Below are positions 43,666 through 45,065 of a DNA stretch of 45,065 nucleotides, piece by piece. The DNA lies in the NCBI GenBank assembly GCA_024636785.1, contig JAGXGK010000043.1, positions 1 through 45,065 on the forward strand. The letters run 5' to 3'. The translations under genes and the position numbers were made by a program. Each line of letters opens with the position of its first letter. The first letter of the stretch is position 1. Below the pieces are notes generated by a model. That model saw nothing but the letters and a program-made list of their open reading frames with translations, did not search any database and was not told where the DNA came from. Source of the DNA: Gammaproteobacteria bacterium (GTDB taxonomy: Bacteria > Pseudomonadota > Gammaproteobacteria > SZUA-229).

Positions 43666-44652
43666 CTAAAAATCATCAAGTGGACTTTTAACGCTATCAT
43701 GATTCTTTTGCATCACATGCGTGTAAATTTCTGTGGTTTTAACATCGTTATGACCTAATAGCACCTGTAACACACGAATATTTTCGCCATTTTCCAACAA
43801 GTGTGTTGCAAAGCTATGTCTAAGGGTATGTGGTGTTACACGTTTAATTATTTTGGCCTCTAATCTTGCACTTGCTACCGCTTTCTGTAGAGCTGTTTTA
43901 TGAAGATGATAACGCATCACTTTTCCAGAGCGTGGGTCAGTTGAACGTACTTTAGAAGGAAACAAATACTGCCAACCAATCGATACGTTTGCTCTGCTGT
44001 ATTTACGACTTAGTGCGTCTGGCAAATACACCTCACCATAACCTTCCTCTAAATCCTTATCATGAAGTTTTTTAGAAAATTCAATTTGCTCACGAATGGG
44101 CTGATGCAAAGCATCAGGAAAAATGGTTGTTCGATCCTTGCCGCCTTTAGCATTTCTGACATAAATTTGATTATTTGCAAAATCAATATCATGAATACGT
44201 AAACGAATAACTTCCAAAGAGCGTAAACCGGAACCATACATTAGACAGGCTAATATTTTTGCCGTGCCCGTCATGCAAGAGATCAAAGATCTTGCTTCGT
44301 CTTTGCTTAATACCGTAGGTAATCTTTTCCCCTTACCTGAGCGCCGTGCACGAATATCCAGCTCCATTGGCATATCGAGCACTTTTTTATAGAGGAACAT
44401 AATGGCATTAAATGCCTGATTCTGTGTAGACGCCGCAACGTCGCGATTGATCGCAAGATGACTTAAAAACCGTTCGATTTCAAATTTACCCATCTCTCTG
44501 GGGTGTTTCTTACCACTGAAGCGAATAAATCTTAAAATCCACTCAATATACGATTTTTCAGTATTGTAGGCGTAGTGATAAAAACGTAGTGTTTCGCGTA
44601 CCTGATCCATCAATCTGGGTGCAGAAGGTCGAAAAGTTGATGGCTCATCCAT
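43666..44652 (-). CDS. intI: Integron integrase IntI
   Basis: The 328-residue tyrosine recombinase has catalytic Arg144 (GSGLRSLE), His275 and Arg278 ([14 protein letters not shown]), His301 (LLGHNDV) and Tyr310 (TTEIYTH). Between the second and third patches it carries the integron-specific extra segment (about 208-247) with LPDALSRKY, the hallmark GWQYLFPS and [15 protein letters not shown]. The N-terminus [32 protein letters not shown] also fits IntI. It catalyses attI x attC cassette insertion. On this strand the attI site and cassettes should lie to the right of 44652. All catalytic residues are intact. Confidence 0.95.
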   Translation of the reverse strand: MDEPSTFRPSAPRLMDQVRETLRFYHYAYNTEKSYIEWILRFIRFSGKKHPREMGKFEIERFLSHLAINRDVAASTQNQAFNAIMFLYKKVLDMPMELDIRARRSGKGKRLPTVLSKDEARSLISCMTGTAKILACLMYGSGLRSLEVIRLRIHDIDFANNQIYVRNAKGGKDRTTIFPDALHQPIREQIEFSKKLHDKDLEEGYGEVYLPDALSRKYSRANVSIGWQYLFPSKVRSTDPRSGKVMRYHLHKTALQKAVASARLEAKIIKRVTPHTLRHSFATHLLENGENIRVLQVLLGHNDVKTTEIYTHVMQKNHDSVKSPLDDF

Positions 44653-44697
44653 GATTAAAATCCTTTTTTAATTAGCATATTAGCTAGAACTTATGTC

Positions 44698-44737
44698 AAG
44701 GCATCTTTTTCCCTTAAATATCGAAATAAGGAGCCTT
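44698..44737 (+). repeat. 40-bp direct repeat upstream of intI, copy A
   Basis: AAGGCATC ... GGAGCCTT with terminal AAGGC/GCCTT complementarity; 39 of 40 bases match the copy at 44831-44870. It contains motif copy TTAAATATCGAAATA at 44714-44728. Confidence 0.85.
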
Positions 44738-44764
44738 GGTCTAAATTAAGACTACTTTATTCCC

Positions 44765-44818
44765 ATAAATATCGCAATAGAATGTTTTGAACATATGCTA
44801 CTATTAAATCTCGAAATT
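44765..44818 (+). repeat. Two degenerate TTAAATATCGAAATA motifs
   Basis: ATAAATATCGCAATA (44765-44779) and TTAAATCTCGAAATT (44804-44818) are each two mismatches from the core motif in the flanking 40-bp repeats. With those they form a four-unit series spaced 39-51 bp apart. Confidence 0.65.
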
Positions 44819-44830
44819 CAAGCCCTACCT

Positions 44831-44870
44831 AAGGCATCTTTTTCCCTTAAATATCGAAATAGGGAGCCTT
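44831..44870 (+). repeat. 40-bp direct repeat upstream of intI, copy B
   Basis: Second copy, 133 bp from copy A, containing TTAAATATCGAAATA at 44847-44861. Confidence 0.85.
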
Positions 44871-44941
44871 TAAGGGTATATATTATAAATAAATAGGTAG
44901 TCTTAGAAGGTGTCCTATTAACAAGTTATACCCTTTGAAAC

Positions 44942-45065
44942 ATGGATAAAGAATTTGAGTCAAAAAAAAGAGAGTTGTTAAGCCCGCTATATGTTGAGGC
45001 GGGCGCTGCTTTGATGGACTGCCAAGGTTTTGAATATGGTATCGCATTGATGCTTCACCACTTCG
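44942..45065 (+). CDS. Partial hypothetical ORF, candidate first integron cassette gene
   Basis: An ATG at 44942 opens a frame of 41 codons that runs off the window: it begins MDKEFESKKRELLSPLYVEA and continues GAALMDCQGFEYGIALMLHHF. It lies on the side of intI where cassettes belong and reads away from it, the expected orientation. I recognise no domain. The ribosome-binding site is weak. Confidence 0.6.
   Translation, partial: MDKEFESKKRELLSPLYVEAGAALMDCQGFEYGIALMLHHF

Larger units (their letters stand above)
44653..44941. promoter_or_regulatory. Candidate attI and promoter region upstream of intI
   Basis: A 289-bp AT-rich region between intI and the first right-hand ORF. It holds two 40-bp direct repeats and four copies of an iterated motif. 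This is where attI, the intI promoter and the cassette promoter would be expected. I could not pinpoint a GTTRRRY crossover box, and no LexA-type operator is obvious. Confidence 0.5.

Overview
The window reads as chromosomal DNA of a gammaproteobacterium that I cannot place to genus. Three gene blocks support this: a complete rsx/rnf operon followed by nth, metG divergent from mrp/apbC as in Escherichia coli, and a yadG/yadH exporter pair. Gene density is high and GC moderate, interrupted by AT-rich accessory islands and by many short dispersed repeats. Sodium physiology is hinted at by NhaA, an SSS symporter and Rnf.

Layout. 1-1160: 5' part of a moxR ATPase gene, then a 181-bp palindromic MITE-like element. 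1213-5552: vitamin B12 block, with a cobalamin riboswitch and btuB on the minus strand and, divergently, a PduO-type adenosyltransferase, a ROK sugar kinase and a DUF6580 membrane protein. 5753-8782: yadGH exporter divergent from a TetR regulator and a small unknown gene. 8839-16258: copper block. A minus-strand, tightly overlapping operon encodes an EGKCG-repeat RiPP precursor (HvfA-like), its MNIO maturase (HvfB-like), the partner protein (HvfC-like), an unknown exported protein and a TlpA-like thioredoxin. It is divergent from a copA ATPase and a methionine-rich exported protein. A second copy of the MITE lies in the shared intergenic region, next to a Fur-box-like operator over the precursor promoter.

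16351-20955: accessory region with a zinc-ribbon/FAD monooxygenase fusion, two AT-rich ORFs each ending in an attC-like site (integron gene cassettes), an 86-bp direct repeat flanking a conserved hypothetical gene, a 2OG-Fe(II) oxygenase gene interrupted by one in-frame TAG, and a DUF6172 gene. 21062-29311: MipA/OmpV porin, SSS symporter, NhaA, SHOCT protein, cyclopropane fatty acid synthase, small DUF2934-like protein and Hsp20, separated by repeat-rich gaps. 29764-36204: DUF1841, nth and rsxEGDCBA. 36562-39043: two convergent diguanylate cyclases. 39275-42573: metG and mrp. 42625-43665: noncoding, with a run of perfect short hairpins. 43666-45065: an integron integrase (intI), a candidate attI/promoter region with an iterated TTAAATATCGAAATA motif, and the start of a first cassette-like ORF cut by the window end.

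The best candidate for an under-described system is the copper block. It joins a post-translationally modified, multi-Cys, secreted copper-binding peptide, likely Fur-controlled, to a thioredoxin and an unknown periplasmic protein, instead of the DoxX-type gene often found with Hvf operons, and it lies back to back with a Cu(I) exporter and a Met-rich periplasmic protein. The integron features (intI at the right end, attC-bearing cassettes about 25 kb away, and the hairpin tract beside intI) are the second notable theme.
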